A stretch of DNA of 64,000 nucleotides from Mucilaginibacter sp. 44-25 (GCA_001898335.1 MKTS01000015.1:62001-126000); one strand, 5' to 3'. Numbered from the stretch's first letter, positions 1-8,823 are shown. The notes: a model not told the origin generated them from the sequence alone. Numbers and translations: made by a program.

Positions 1-1
1 T

Positions 2-769
2 AGAGGGAGTGCATTTTATGTTGATGCGTTGTTTGAAGAACCGGTCGAATATGCCTACGACCTTTGGGCAGCTGACGTGCCCGCAGAAGATCTCCAACTG
101 AAATGGGATAATTTTGCCAGGGAAATTAAAGAAAAGAATCGTTTTTTTCTAAGCGAGGTCATAGATACCGACATGCTTGATTCGGTCTTCGAACGCTTGG
201 CGGTTACCTACCCGGCCGGAACGATTTTTTACCGGGCCCGAATTTCGGAAAACAAGTTAGATTTAGATAAGTTGGGAAAGCCACCTGCAGATAAAACTAC
301 TCCAGGTCGCGCAAATCCAATAGGTATCCCGTATCTGTATGTATCGGAAAGTGAGCAAACAACGCTATATGAAACTCGGATAGCCTTACATGAAGGAATT
401 ACGATCGGTAAGTTCGTTGCCAGAGAACCCATCAGTTTGGTATCATTGAAAGGTATATTGGATTACGGCCCTTTTGAGATCATTGAGCGGGGTTTTGAAC
501 TGGTAGATTTTATTTTGTTTCGTCCTTACTTATTAAAGTTAGGTGATGAACTGTCAAAGCCTGTCAGGAAACAGGATGTAAACCTCGATTACCTGCCGAC
601 GCAATACTTATGTGAATATATCAAATCCAAACTCGGTTTTGATGCCGTTGAATATAAAAGCGCCATGAACCCGCAAGGTTACAACCTGGCGATATTTAAC
701 GATCAAAAGCTCGAATGTGTAGATGCGAATTTTTACACCGTGACCGACTTAGCTTACAAATGGGGTTGA
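2..769 (+). CDS. RES-domain protein, 5' end cut by the window
   Basis: The frame is open to the left edge, so the true start lies upstream; the first in-window candidate start is a TTG at 29. The visible C-terminal part fits the RES fold: a YRAR motif (the R), a G-x-PYLYVSE stretch followed by TLYETR, and near the end VEYKSAMNPQGYNLAIFN, matching the family's 'YxSsxxxxGxNxxlF' close with its Ser. RES proteins are known as NAD+-degrading toxins of RES-Xre toxin-antitoxin pairs, but longer versions with N-terminal helical domains occur in conflict islands. About 75 residues precede the RES core here, suggesting the longer kind. No adjacent antitoxin is visible; the next gene starts 30 bp downstream on the same strand and encodes a nuclease. 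Function as NADase is inferred. Confidence 0.7.
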   Translation, partial: RGSAFYVDALFEEPVEYAYDLWAADVPAEDLQLKWDNFAREIKEKNRFFLSEVIDTDMLDSVFERLAVTYPAGTIFYRARISENKLDLDKLGKPPADKTTPGRANPIGIPYLYVSESEQTTLYETRIALHEGITIGKFVAREPISLVSLKGILDYGPFEIIERGFELVDFILFRPYLLKLGDELSKPVRKQDVNLDYLPTQYLCEYIKSKLGFDAVEYKSAMNPQGYNLAIFNDQKLECVDANFYTVTDLAYKWG

Positions 770-799
770 TGTTAAATCCCTGCTTAAACCTATCACAAG

Positions 800-2218
800 A
801 TGCTTGACTTTAAAGAACTGTCGTCTGATGGTAACGGACTGGAACAATTGATCCGCGAAATATTACTGATCAAGGGTTATCGGGTGCAATGGAGTGGCAA
901 AGGGCCGGATGGCGGCCGCGACCTGATCTGCTACGAAACGCATGAAAGCGAATTTTTGAATGACCGTAAGACCTGGCTCATCCAATGCAAACACAAAGTA
1001 AAGAATGCAGTAGGAAAAGAAGAGATCGATGATATCAATGACTCCTGCGCCGAGCACAATGCTCAGGCTTATCTCCTGGTTTGCAGCAGCTATCCATCGT
1101 CGGCCTTGGTGACCAGATTCGAAAAAATAACCGCGAATAAAGCTATTCCGATTATTGCAACCTATTGGGACGGTGTAAAGATCGAGCAACTGCTGTCTAC
1201 GCCCAGGCTCTGGCGGCTCGCTCAAAGGTTTTTCCCGGTTTCAAGTAAAAATTCCTCCTGGGAAATTTATGCGACCGAATCGCCAAACCACTGGATCGCG
1301 AACTACCGGGGTTATCACTTCCATCTGTCCAACCGTATTGGGTCTAGGGTGGATTTCCACTTCGGCAGCATAGATGATCGGATCAATGATATCGAATCTT
1401 TCAACTTGCCTGAGGGACACTGCATCAGGCTTCGGGCGGTATACTTTAACGAGAAGGTTGGCGCATATGAATGGTTTCTGGATTATATGTATGATAATAA
1501 CCTAAAGCCGGTTGTCAATTCAGCGCAGATCGCGAATGGTTTAGGCGATGGCTGGTCGCTTGACGATGGACAGATTTACGGCTTTGATGTGATTACCCGT
1601 CCTTATAACCCGGATAGCGACCATTATGATATCGATCATTATTCTTACTACACTCCATATCTTCGTCATTATCAAAATGGTTTTAAACGGGAACTTGAAT
1701 TCCACGAAGAAATAAGAACATGGAAAGAAGAAAAGGAAGTAGTAGAGCAAGGCGAGGCCTTTCGTAAGGAATCGTTTGAGCATCTTCAAACAACCTTCAA
1801 AAAACTGAAATGCGCCAAGTTACTCCGAGCAACTAACGCCGAACTCGAGAAACTACCACTATTCACCAATCTGCTCGACTGGGTTGAGCTGATCGAAAAG
1901 GTAGACTTGAAGGAAGACCGTTTTTTCAGCGCACTGTTTGTATTCGAAGTATTGGATAAAGCTGCATTCTTTAAATTCATCACCTATCTGCCACAAGAGA
2001 TCAGCCCAACGTTTAGTTTATATAACCGTTACGTTTGCCTCCCAGATGGCGAGGGCAGTCGCATTGATCTGAATGATCAGGATATTTTTGAACTAACGGT
2101 TCATCTGATGGCGGAGATTACACACAACGTTATCGATGGACGCAACGAACTGAATACCTACATGAAAACTTTGGCTGACGCGGCAGAGAAATATATACTT
2201 GAAAAGGAAATACTCTAG
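800..2218 (+). CDS. Mrr-type restriction endonuclease domain protein
   Basis: This 472-residue protein begins with a PD-(D/E)XK nuclease of the Mrr_cat type in the first ~150 residues. The visible residues are Glu15 in an early helix, the GPDGGRDL turn giving catalytic Asp41, and WLIQCKH giving the Q62-x-K64 pair. Family members cleave DNA, often methylated or foreign. Residues ~160-472 match nothing I recognise; they are rich in aromatic and acidic residues and could sense a partner or ligand. The stop is 2 bp before the start of the Mrr-STAND gene, so the two are almost certainly cotranscribed. Having two separate Mrr nucleases side by side suggests one defence module. Nuclease call is firm; the module's target is unknown. 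Confidence 0.8.
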   Translation: MLDFKELSSDGNGLEQLIREILLIKGYRVQWSGKGPDGGRDLICYETHESEFLNDRKTWLIQCKHKVKNAVGKEEIDDINDSCAEHNAQAYLLVCSSYPSSALVTRFEKITANKAIPIIATYWDGVKIEQLLSTPRLWRLAQRFFPVSSKNSSWEIYATESPNHWIANYRGYHFHLSNRIGSRVDFHFGSIDDRINDIESFNLPEGHCIRLRAVYFNEKVGAYEWFLDYMYDNNLKPVVNSAQIANGLGDGWSLDDGQIYGFDVITRPYNPDSDHYDIDHYSYYTPYLRHYQNGFKRELEFHEEIRTWKEEKEVVEQGEAFRKESFEHLQTTFKKLKCAKLLRATNAELEKLPLFTNLLDWVELIEKVDLKEDRFFSALFVFEVLDKAAFFKFITYLPQEISPTFSLYNRYVCLPDGEGSRIDLNDQDIFELTVHLMAEITHNVIDGRNELNTYMKTLADAAEKYILEKEIL

Positions 2219-2220
2219 CT

Positions 2221-4554
2221 ATGAAATATAATCTAACCGTTATCAATGATGATGACTTTGAGAAGTTAGCAAAAGATTTGCTTGAGCGGGAGCTCCAAAT
2301 ATCTTTACAAATTTTCAAAACTGGAAAGGACGGAGGTATTGATCTACGGTATGCGATGAATGTTGAAAATGAGATCATTGTTCAGGCTAAACATTTCATC
2401 AACTCAAAATACAGCGATCTAAAAACGCAGTTGGTTAAGGAGCATAAAAGCATGACCTTGCTAACGCCTCAACCGCAGCGTTACATCCTAATCACATCCC
2501 TGGCTTTGAGCACAAAACAAACCGATGAAATAGTGAAACTGATGTCGCCTTATATCCTGACATCGCAGGACGTTTACGGTATGGGGCGCATTGAGTCGAT
2601 GCTCACCAAATTCGAGGATCTGGAAACAAAACATTATAAGCTCTGGATCACAAGCACCAATGTGCTGCGCAATGTCTTAAACAATGGTATAAAAGGCGTT
2701 TCAGAATTTTACGAGCAAAAGATATTACGTAAAGTAAGCCTGTATGTGCCGACCATCAATTACCAGGATGGCGTCGACAAATTGAATGAACACAAATTTA
2801 TCGTCATATCGGGTGAGCCCGGTATTGGTAAGACAACCATATCTTATCTGCTGATATGCGGGCTGCTCGCCAAAGGTTTCAAACTCGTCTTTATCGACGA
2901 CAAGATACCCGATGCCCACAACATCATTGCCGACGACCCCGAGCTCAAACAGGTCATTTTTTTCGATGATTTTTTTGGCTCGAACATTTACGAAATCCTC
3001 AATCCAAGAAATTCAGAAAGCGCGCTTATCAGCTTGATCGAACGGGTGCGCAGCCTGAAAAATAAATATCTTATTTTGACCAGCCGCACCACTATTCTTA
3101 AACAGGCTGAGTACAACTATGATAAGTTTGCCAGGTCCCGCCTCGGAGCTGTCTCTAATTATGAGGTACAAATCAAAGCGTATTCGAAATTTGATAAAGC
3201 CAAGATTCTGTATAACCACTTGTATCATTCCGATTTACCCGGCGACCAGTTAAAAGTGTTTTTTGCGGAAAGGAACTACATGAAGATCATCGAGCACGAT
3301 AATTATTTCCCGCGATTGATCGAGTTCATCACTACCTCTGTAAACCTGGAAGGTTATAAGGGTAAAAAGCTGGTCGAGTTTATCTTCTCCAAGCTGGATC
3401 ACCCCGACCAGATATGGGAATCGGTTTTTGAAAAACAACTTCAGGACACCGACCGGTTTTTACTCACCACGCTTTTTAGTTTTGGCGGCAGCCGCATACA
3501 TACCAAAGTATTGGAGAACGCTTTTGAAAATCGCTTCAAGTACGAGATCTCGAATAACGGGCATAAGGCAGGAACAAATGATTTCAAAACGGCCTTAAAA
3601 CGACTTTTAGATGGTTTGATCACCGGCCGCGCCGAATCAGAAGGCACGGTTTACAGTTTCATCAACCCTTCGGTTAATGACTTCCTGATCAAATATTTAA
3701 ACGAGAGTCCTTCCCAACAAAAAAGGATACTATATTCGGCTACTTACTTTGAACAGCTGTACTCTGTATTCGACGAAATGAATTCCAGCTATGTGACCAT
3801 ACCGCCCGAAATTGTCCCGGAGTTTTATGAGGAGTTCAAGAAGCACTATCGCACCATGCGAACAATAAGAGAATCAGATCAGGTTTCCCAAACCCTTAAC
3901 AGCCTCTATATATTCTTGCGTTTCTTTACCAATGAGGTCGATGTAACGCTGTTAATCGAATTAGTAAAAAGAATCATACCCGCAAAGGTGAATGTGTTTG
4001 ACGAATACCGCTACAGTTATGCCCTCGAAATGTTAAATGAATTCCCGGAAACCAAAACATTGATCGCCTCGGACTACAAAACCTATTTTAACGCGCTTTT
4101 AGACCATTGCGACGATTCTGACAATTTTTCAAGTGCCATGCATTTGCTAAACAGCTACGGTATCGACGCGGACACCTGGCAAGCCGACGAGGAGTTCATG
4201 GAAAAATTACAGGTTTCGGTTAACCGTGTATTCGAAGGATCCGTGGACGACATCAGCCTTGACGCCAGCGAGCAGGAAATACTTCGACATTGCCGAAACG
4301 ATGACCGGGATAAGGCAGAGGAACTGGTCAATGAAGTTTATCATTCCGATTACCAAAAATTCCTAAAAAATTGCGGACTCGATGAGTTTTACAATGATTT
4401 TTCAGATCATCTATCTTATAGCATAGACGACCGTATCGAACGGATCGTTGACAGCTACGATTATGAACCTGACCGTATTGAACGCGGCGTAATTTCTACA
4501 GAGCCACCTGTCGCAGATACCGATTCTGCCATTATTGAACTTTTCGAGCGTTAA
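2221..4554 (+). CDS. Mrr nuclease fused to nSTAND3 NTPase (Avs-like defence ATPase)
   Basis: A 777-residue protein. Residues 1-~120 form an Mrr-like nuclease (GKDGGIDL with Asp41; IIVQAKH with Q55-x-K57). Residues ~165-300 form a STAND P-loop ATPase: Walker A GEPGIGKTT at 198-206, Walker B VIFFDD at 245-250 followed by FFG, then a YLILTSR sensor strand. The DD-FFG Walker B is characteristic of the nSTAND3 class. The remaining ~450 residues are helical, as expected for a winged-helix plus sensor region. STAND ATPases with nuclease heads (such as the Avs proteins) detect phage proteins, oligomerise and activate the nuclease; that role is inferred here. It is the last gene of the run starting before 1. 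Confidence 0.8.
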   Translation: MKYNLTVINDDDFEKLAKDLLERELQISLQIFKTGKDGGIDLRYAMNVENEIIVQAKHFINSKYSDLKTQLVKEHKSMTLLTPQPQRYILITSLALSTKQTDEIVKLMSPYILTSQDVYGMGRIESMLTKFEDLETKHYKLWITSTNVLRNVLNNGIKGVSEFYEQKILRKVSLYVPTINYQDGVDKLNEHKFIVISGEPGIGKTTISYLLICGLLAKGFKLVFIDDKIPDAHNIIADDPELKQVIFFDDFFGSNIYEILNPRNSESALISLIERVRSLKNKYLILTSRTTILKQAEYNYDKFARSRLGAVSNYEVQIKAYSKFDKAKILYNHLYHSDLPGDQLKVFFAERNYMKIIEHDNYFPRLIEFITTSVNLEGYKGKKLVEFIFSKLDHPDQIWESVFEKQLQDTDRFLLTTLFSFGGSRIHTKVLENAFENRFKYEISNNGHKAGTNDFKTALKRLLDGLITGRAESEGTVYSFINPSVNDFLIKYLNESPSQQKRILYSATYFEQLYSVFDEMNSSYVTIPPEIVPEFYEEFKKHYRTMRTIRESDQVSQTLNSLYIFLRFFTNEVDVTLLIELVKRIIPAKVNVFDEYRYSYALEMLNEFPETKTLIASDYKTYFNALLDHCDDSDNFSSAMHLLNSYGIDADTWQADEEFMEKLQVSVNRVFEGSVDDISLDASEQEILRHCRNDDRDKAEELVNEVYHSDYQKFLKNCGLDEFYNDFSDHLSYSIDDRIERIVDSYDYEPDRIERGVISTEPPVADTDSAIIELFER

Positions 4555-4600
4555 TTAGTGTAGCCCAAATTGAAGTTTCAACTTGTACTTGAATTCAATT

Positions 4601-4629
4601 ATTATCTCCCAGCACTGATGAGAGATAAT
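4601..4629. terminator. Weak hairpin between convergent genes
   Basis: ATTATCTC at 4601-4608 pairs with GAGATAAT at 4622-4629 around a 13-base loop, in the 130-bp gap where the plus-strand STAND gene and the minus-strand XRE gene converge. The stem is AT-rich and has no clean T-tract, so termination is plausible but not certain. Confidence 0.35.
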
Positions 4630-4685
4630 GATTAACACGATTAATTTGATTTTAAGTTACTTTAGTAAACCTCTGTAAGTTTTTT

Positions 4686-5084
4686 TTATTTGCCCTTTAA
4701 CTGAGTCTTTTCTTTTTCGGCTTTCAAAAGACGCTCAAGCAGGGCTACCTTTTCATCATACAATTCAATTATCTTTTCGATGGGATTGAACGTGCAGTGA
4801 AGATTTGTAGACGAAAAAAACGCTCCAGCACCACTATGGTCATTAAATGTGTTGAAGAACGTAACAACAGCTTCATCGCTGTAATTTTTTATAGCGTCAG
4901 CGGAAACCCCTAATACATTCGCAATTTTATTCAGAGCATCTTCTTCAATTTCGGCGTTTTGCTCAATTTTAGAAACAGCCTGCTGACTGATTCCCAACTC
5001 CATAGCCAAAGTTTCCTGCTTGATGCCTTTCAGTTCGCGGATCTTGCTGATCTTTCTGCCGATGTGTAATGTTGGTTCCGCCAT
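4686..5084 (-). CDS. XRE-family helix-turn-helix regulator
   Basis: A 132-residue protein with an N-terminal HTH_3 domain (about residues 9-65). The helix-turn-helix is clear: GIKQETLAMELGISQQAVSKIEQ, then a trailing helix with IANVLGVSADAIKNY. The C-terminal ~60 residues end in a charged helix (EKVALLERLLKAEKEKTQ) that could be a coiled coil for dimerisation. It is transcribed divergently from the HEPN gene; only 138 bp separate the two chosen starts, so it probably controls that promoter and its own. Similar regulators are frequent in Bacteroidota integrative elements. Confidence 0.8.
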   Translation of the reverse strand: MAEPTLHIGRKISKIRELKGIKQETLAMELGISQQAVSKIEQNAEIEEDALNKIANVLGVSADAIKNYSDEAVVTFFNTFNDHSGAGAFFSSTNLHCTFNPIEKIIELYDEKVALLERLLKAEKEKTQLKGK

Positions 5085-5107
5085 AATTCAAAAGTAGTAT
5101 TTAGGGT

Positions 5108-5142
5108 AAATGTACAAAACAACCGATAATTTGTAAAATACA
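5108..5142. promoter_or_regulatory. Divergent promoter/operator region of the XRE and HEPN genes
   Basis: The stretch between the divergent genes is AT-rich and contains TTGTA-AAA-TACAA, a short inverted repeat of the size bound by HTH_3 dimers, plus a nearby TGTACA. It is a candidate operator only; no protection or conservation data are available from the sequence alone. Confidence 0.3.
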
Positions 5143-5222
5143 ATTTGGTATGGTTCGCTACACCACTGACCCGCTATTCTTTTGTATTGCCGGTCAATTG
5201 TGGCCGGATTAACACGAGCGCT

Positions 5223-6707
5223 ATGAAGATCCATCGTCCCGGTACAGCTGAATTTTATCTCCGGTATATTACGCCTCAGGAATATAACAGCCCCTTGCTG
5301 GTTATCAGGGATTTTTTCTCTACGGACTGCTTGCCGGGGCATTTGCAGAATTTGCAGCGTTGGCGTAAATATGTAATCGAAGAAGCTTTCTATAAAGACA
5401 AGGACAATGGTCCGGTTAGTTTATTATTTACCCATAAACTGACCATGCGGTTGGTCGAGGCGATGTATGTTTTAAACTTGTCAAAAGTAAGTGAGCGCAG
5501 CTTAATTAAAATTCACCTGAATTTTAATGCCCAGTTAAAACTGGAGCGATCGCAGTGGATCGATTACCCAACCCATCTGACGGAAGAGGAACTGATCAAT
5601 CCTTATGTAGCTGTCATGCGCTTCTTTAAAGCATATTCAGTTTACAAATACAGTAATTTCCTGAGCGAATGGCTGGAAACGGCCTTGTCAGCCAGCCCTG
5701 CCGATGAAACCCTGCCAGCCTGCGACATCATATACGTTTACGAGAACCTGCAAAAATTATATGAGGCGGCATGGATTATCCGGCAGCGGGAAATCGACTC
5801 ACCGATCCTGAAATCGTTTGAGGCGGAAGCATCTGAGATGGAGGTTTCTCAAACGGGATCAGCTAAACTTTCATTGGCTGATTCGGATTGTGCTTTCAAT
5901 GATACACTGAGTACAACAGAAAAAGTAGGATTAAATGAATTGGTTAAAACGATAGTAGGAAATGTTCTTGCCGTACAACTCATTGTGCATTTAGGCACGC
6001 ATCCGAAGCCGGAAGCATATTATTTACTGGTTATTACCGACGAACAAGACAAGGCTTTTGAACATGACCTTATCCATCAGATAGAAACCTTTTGCAAACC
6101 GCTGATCAGTGTTTGTGTGATCCTGCATAAGTCGGATGCTTTTATCAGGGGGATCAATGAGGGCAGCCGCTTTTTCTATAATGCCTTAACTGAATGCACA
6201 GTGGCCTACAGATCGGACGATCTCTCATTGCCCGAATTGCTGCCTGTTAACAGTGAACATATACGTACACAAAATGAAGCTATCTGGAAACGCTGGGGCA
6301 AACAGGGAAAAGACTTTTTAGATACAGCCTTGAATTGTTATGACGAGGGGAACTATAATCTGTCCTTATTTCTAATGCACCAGTCGGTGGAAAGTACTTT
6401 AAGTGCCATCATCCGTATTTGTTTAGGTTACCGGATTTCAATCCATAACCTGGACAGAATGTTACGGATCAGCGTCATGTTTACCGATGAACTGAAGCAT
6501 GTGTTTGATGGGGATGCGGATGATGCCCGGCTGTTTGAACTTTTGCAAAATGCCTATTCAGCCGCAAGGTACCGGGACGATTTTAAGCCTGATCTGGAAA
6601 TGGTGAAAGCCCTGACCGATAAAGTAGCTAAGGTGTTTATCACAGCAGAAGGCATATATGAGCAGGCCATGAAAGAGCCGGAAATTTTGGATGGAACAAC
6701 CGGATAG
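5223..6707 (+). CDS. Large HEPN-domain protein of the island
   Basis: Start chosen at 5223 (MKIHRPGTAEFY); the same frame is open from 5145, but that extension overlaps the regulator's promoter region and looks non-coding. About 494 residues. The C-terminal ~130 residues look like a HEPN helical bundle: YNLSLFLMHQSVESTLSAI, then an AARYRDDF motif before the last helix, as in many HEPN proteins. The middle (about residues 245-345) alternates strands and helices like a degenerate nucleotidyltransferase fold, but I cannot find an intact GSx10DxD motif. The N-terminal ~200 residues are unrecognised. HEPN domains can be RNases or binding scaffolds; no clear Rx4-6H is visible, so RNase activity is doubtful. 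Divergent XRE gene upstream and an XRE-like gene downstream suggest tight control. Confidence 0.6.
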   Translation: MKIHRPGTAEFYLRYITPQEYNSPLLVIRDFFSTDCLPGHLQNLQRWRKYVIEEAFYKDKDNGPVSLLFTHKLTMRLVEAMYVLNLSKVSERSLIKIHLNFNAQLKLERSQWIDYPTHLTEEELINPYVAVMRFFKAYSVYKYSNFLSEWLETALSASPADETLPACDIIYVYENLQKLYEAAWIIRQREIDSPILKSFEAEASEMEVSQTGSAKLSLADSDCAFNDTLSTTEKVGLNELVKTIVGNVLAVQLIVHLGTHPKPEAYYLLVITDEQDKAFEHDLIHQIETFCKPLISVCVILHKSDAFIRGINEGSRFFYNALTECTVAYRSDDLSLPELLPVNSEHIRTQNEAIWKRWGKQGKDFLDTALNCYDEGNYNLSLFLMHQSVESTLSAIIRICLGYRISIHNLDRMLRISVMFTDELKHVFDGDADDARLFELLQNAYSAARYRDDFKPDLEMVKALTDKVAKVFITAEGIYEQAMKEPEILDGTTG

Positions 6708-6760
6708 TCTGCGGAAATCAGCTTAAATTTTCTCTACAGGTTTCCAAAAAGAAAAACGAT

Positions 6761-7168
6761 ATGAATAAGGTATTATACGTGGCAAGAAAAGTCAAAGGCC
6801 TGACCGAAGCCCAGCTCGCAAAAGTGTTAAAAATGGAAGAGCGGGAGTATATTAAGATGGAGCGGTCTTTAACGGAAGTGAGCGCTCCGCAGGCGCTACA
6901 ACTGGCTAAACTGTTTGGTCTTGATGCCGAGTTGTTCCTGCATACGGAAGGCCGGGATGTCCGTTTGCTCAAATATGCGAGTGACCAGATCTCCGGCTTT
7001 ATGAAAAGCGGTTATACCGATACGCTGCCGCAGCAATATGTCGTTAACATCGTCTCTTTAGGGAATGCTGCTTTACGCCTGGCAGCAGACCTTAATCACG
7101 CCGTTTACAAGCAGTATGAACTCGAACAGGATAATGAAGCCTTGCGGAAGCTGATAGCGGGAACATGA
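6761..7168 (+). CDS. Small XRE-like HTH protein
   Basis: A 135-residue protein. Residues 1-60 resemble a helix-turn-helix of the XRE/cro type (LYVARKVKGLTEAQLAKVLKMEEREYIKMERS, then QALQLAKLFGLDAELFL). The rest is helical and ends in a charged helix. It lies 53 bp after the HEPN gene on the same strand and is probably cotranscribed with it. An antitoxin-like or regulatory role towards the HEPN protein is possible but is inference from position only. Confidence 0.6.
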   Translation: MNKVLYVARKVKGLTEAQLAKVLKMEEREYIKMERSLTEVSAPQALQLAKLFGLDAELFLHTEGRDVRLLKYASDQISGFMKSGYTDTLPQQYVVNIVSLGNAALRLAADLNHAVYKQYELEQDNEALRKLIAGT

Positions 7169-7649
7169 ACTGTAATCAGGCATTCCGCAACAGCAATATT
7201 TGAATACGGTGTTTACTTGATTGGCGGTGCCTTCGGCTCGGGCACTCCGCTGTATCTGCCTTATCAGGCAGGGTGCCGCTGCGTTCCCTACCGCAACTCC
7301 GGCATTTTTGCTGCGCTGCAAAATCCTCCGCCATTGGGGCAAGAACGGGTTCTCCGTACTTGCCTGACGTGGTTAGGGATTGCTGCAAACGGGCTGATGC
7401 TAGCGCTATTTTCCAAAGAAAACGGACAAAAGCAGCGTCAATCTCGGTCAGCCCTCGCGTACGAACGCATAATGTCCTCCACTTCGTTCCGTCCACCCTC
7501 CGGGACTTATAGTTCTCCCGCTCGGCCTTACGACCGCTCCTTTGACTTTCTTTTTTACCGTTTTTTCTTTTGAAAAATAGCTATCCGGGTGGGTCGCACA
7601 GGTGAATGGGAAAGGGAGCATGATTTATTCAACAATAAAAATTAACGTA
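7169..7649. other. Non-coding C/T-rich backbone segment
   Basis: No gene is credible here. Overlapping open frames occur on both strands, which fits biased composition rather than coding. The plus strand is markedly pyrimidine-rich towards 7440-7570 and has a small palindrome, CTGCC-TTATCA-GGCAG, at 7256-7271. From memory, similar CCTTCGGCTCGGGC-type stretches recur in Bacteroidota integrative elements; I cannot verify this here. Confidence 0.5.
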
Positions 7650-8024
7650 ATGAAACCATTGCAGCTATTGAACAACGTACAGAAAGCAAGGCTTTTGCAC
7701 AGCTTATTTGTTGACGAGATTTCTGAATTTTTAGGGTACCTGAATGAGTTTACCGAAACGGTTCTGACTGACAAAGAACGGATTGCCGCGGAATGGAAAG
7801 ACCAGCTATTCGATGTAGGCATGTGGTTTGAACTGGCAGCCGAGGTGCAGCGGGTAATGGCCAGATACCCGAAAGACCTAAGCAAGAGTTCGGCAGTGTT
7901 CAGTGACCAGTTGTTCGGTGGTTTTATGGCCATCTTTAGCGCACATGCATTGGTGCAATATGTCACCCTCGCCAAACATTCAGACCCGAAATTCAAACCG
8001 GCGGTTGATCTGTTATTCGGCTAA
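7650..8024 (+). CDS. Uncharacterised helical protein of the island backbone
   Basis: I do not recognise this family. The frame runs from 7602, with ATGs at 7602, 7620 and 7650; I prefer 7650 (MKPLQLLNNVQKARLL) because it sits after an A-rich stretch and begins an amphipathic helix. The product is about 124 residues, predicted helical, soluble, without signal peptide or cysteine motifs. It stands alone, with non-coding DNA on both sides. Composition resembles the neighbouring island genes rather than the AT-rich GTPase operon. Confidence 0.55.
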   Translation: MKPLQLLNNVQKARLLHSLFVDEISEFLGYLNEFTETVLTDKERIAAEWKDQLFDVGMWFELAAEVQRVMARYPKDLSKSSAVFSDQLFGGFMAIFSAHALVQYVTLAKHSDPKFKPAVDLLFG

Positions 8025-8165
8025 AGTTAACATCGGAGAAAGGTTTACATTCTGTCCCGCCGGGTGACGACGCAGATCGCACGGCGGGCCGGCGATGCCG
8101 GCCCCGGGAACGCCCCGTCTTTGCGCACTGATTTTAGTGTTGGTGCAAAGCACGGGACGGGTTTG

Positions 8166-8405
8166 TTTAAAATTACCCTCATACTATAATGGTAGAAATC
8201 TGTATTGTTAGATTTCTATAGATTTAGCGATCTATATAATTAGCATTCTATCATTATAGCAACTTAGCTGTATAGAAATATAGGCGTCTAAAATCATAGC
8301 ATGCTATCAATCTATAATGCTATAATCCCGTTGGGATAATTATAGAATTCTATATTTCTATGGGTAGAAACAGGCTGATGTAGAATCTTATAATTATAGA
8401 AGATA
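8166..8405. repeat. AT-rich block of iterated TATAGAAAT/ATTTCTA motifs
   Basis: Over ~240 bp, variants of TATAGAAA and its complement TTTCTATA recur about a dozen times on both strands, with a perfect 14-bp palindrome TATAGAATTCTATA at 8341-8354 and a short ATCCC-GTT-GGGAT hairpin at 8325-8337. Dense short inverted motifs like this are typical of partition (parS-like) or replication iteron sites. No parA or rep gene is adjacent, so its role is open. Confidence 0.55.
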
Positions 8406-8718
8406 CACCCTGGTTAAAGCGTTAAAACAAGTCCGGTTGGATTGGTTGAAAAGTTGTACCTCTAAGCAAAAATTTTTTGTGTTAACGACCGACATGTTCA
8501 GGTTAGCTAAATCAGAATACCGGGAGTTTCAAATGATTTTTTGAGCCGTTCAAAGACACGCAACCGATGATGAAATTGGATACGACCAGTCCCTGAATGG
8601 GACGGTTATCAGGTACCTTTTTATCCTTATCGCAGTCAAGGATGAAAGACTTTCGAATACCTGAAAATTACCGGTGATCCGCTGTTAACAGTAAGAAACT
8701 GCCCGCTTCGCAGCAGTT

Positions 8719-8823
8719 AGCAAGATGTACAATTGTGACACAATTGAATCTTGCGGCTCCGCCGAAAATAAAACGCGCCTGCGTTTAGCAAGATGTACGT
8801 TTGTCATACAAACTCATCTTGCT
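8719..8823. repeat. Pair of oriT-like imperfect inverted repeats
   Basis: Two hairpins share the same design. The first, 8719-8754, starts AGCAAGATGTAC, has inner arms CAATTGTG/CACAATTG and closes with ATCTTGC. The second, 8787-8823, starts AGCAAGATGTAC, has inner arms GTTTGT/ACAAAC around CAT and closes with CATCTTGCT. A shared outer arm with diverged inner arms suggests duplication of a relaxase-recognition or nic-flanking site. No relaxase or mob gene is present in the window, so transfer function is an inference. Confidence 0.5.

Noticed and set aside
5145..5222. N-terminal extension of the HEPN protein
   Set aside because: It lies in the divergent promoter region and its residues do not look like part of the folded protein; 5223 is a better start.
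7217..7573. Several overlapping frames on both strands in 7073-7573
   Set aside because: Low-complexity pyrimidine-rich composition opens all frames; the predicted peptides are rich in Arg, Ser, Cys and Pro with no domain.
8166..8405. CRISPR-like array
   Set aside because: Motifs are short, variable and in both orientations, without regular repeat-spacer lengths; no cas genes in the window.
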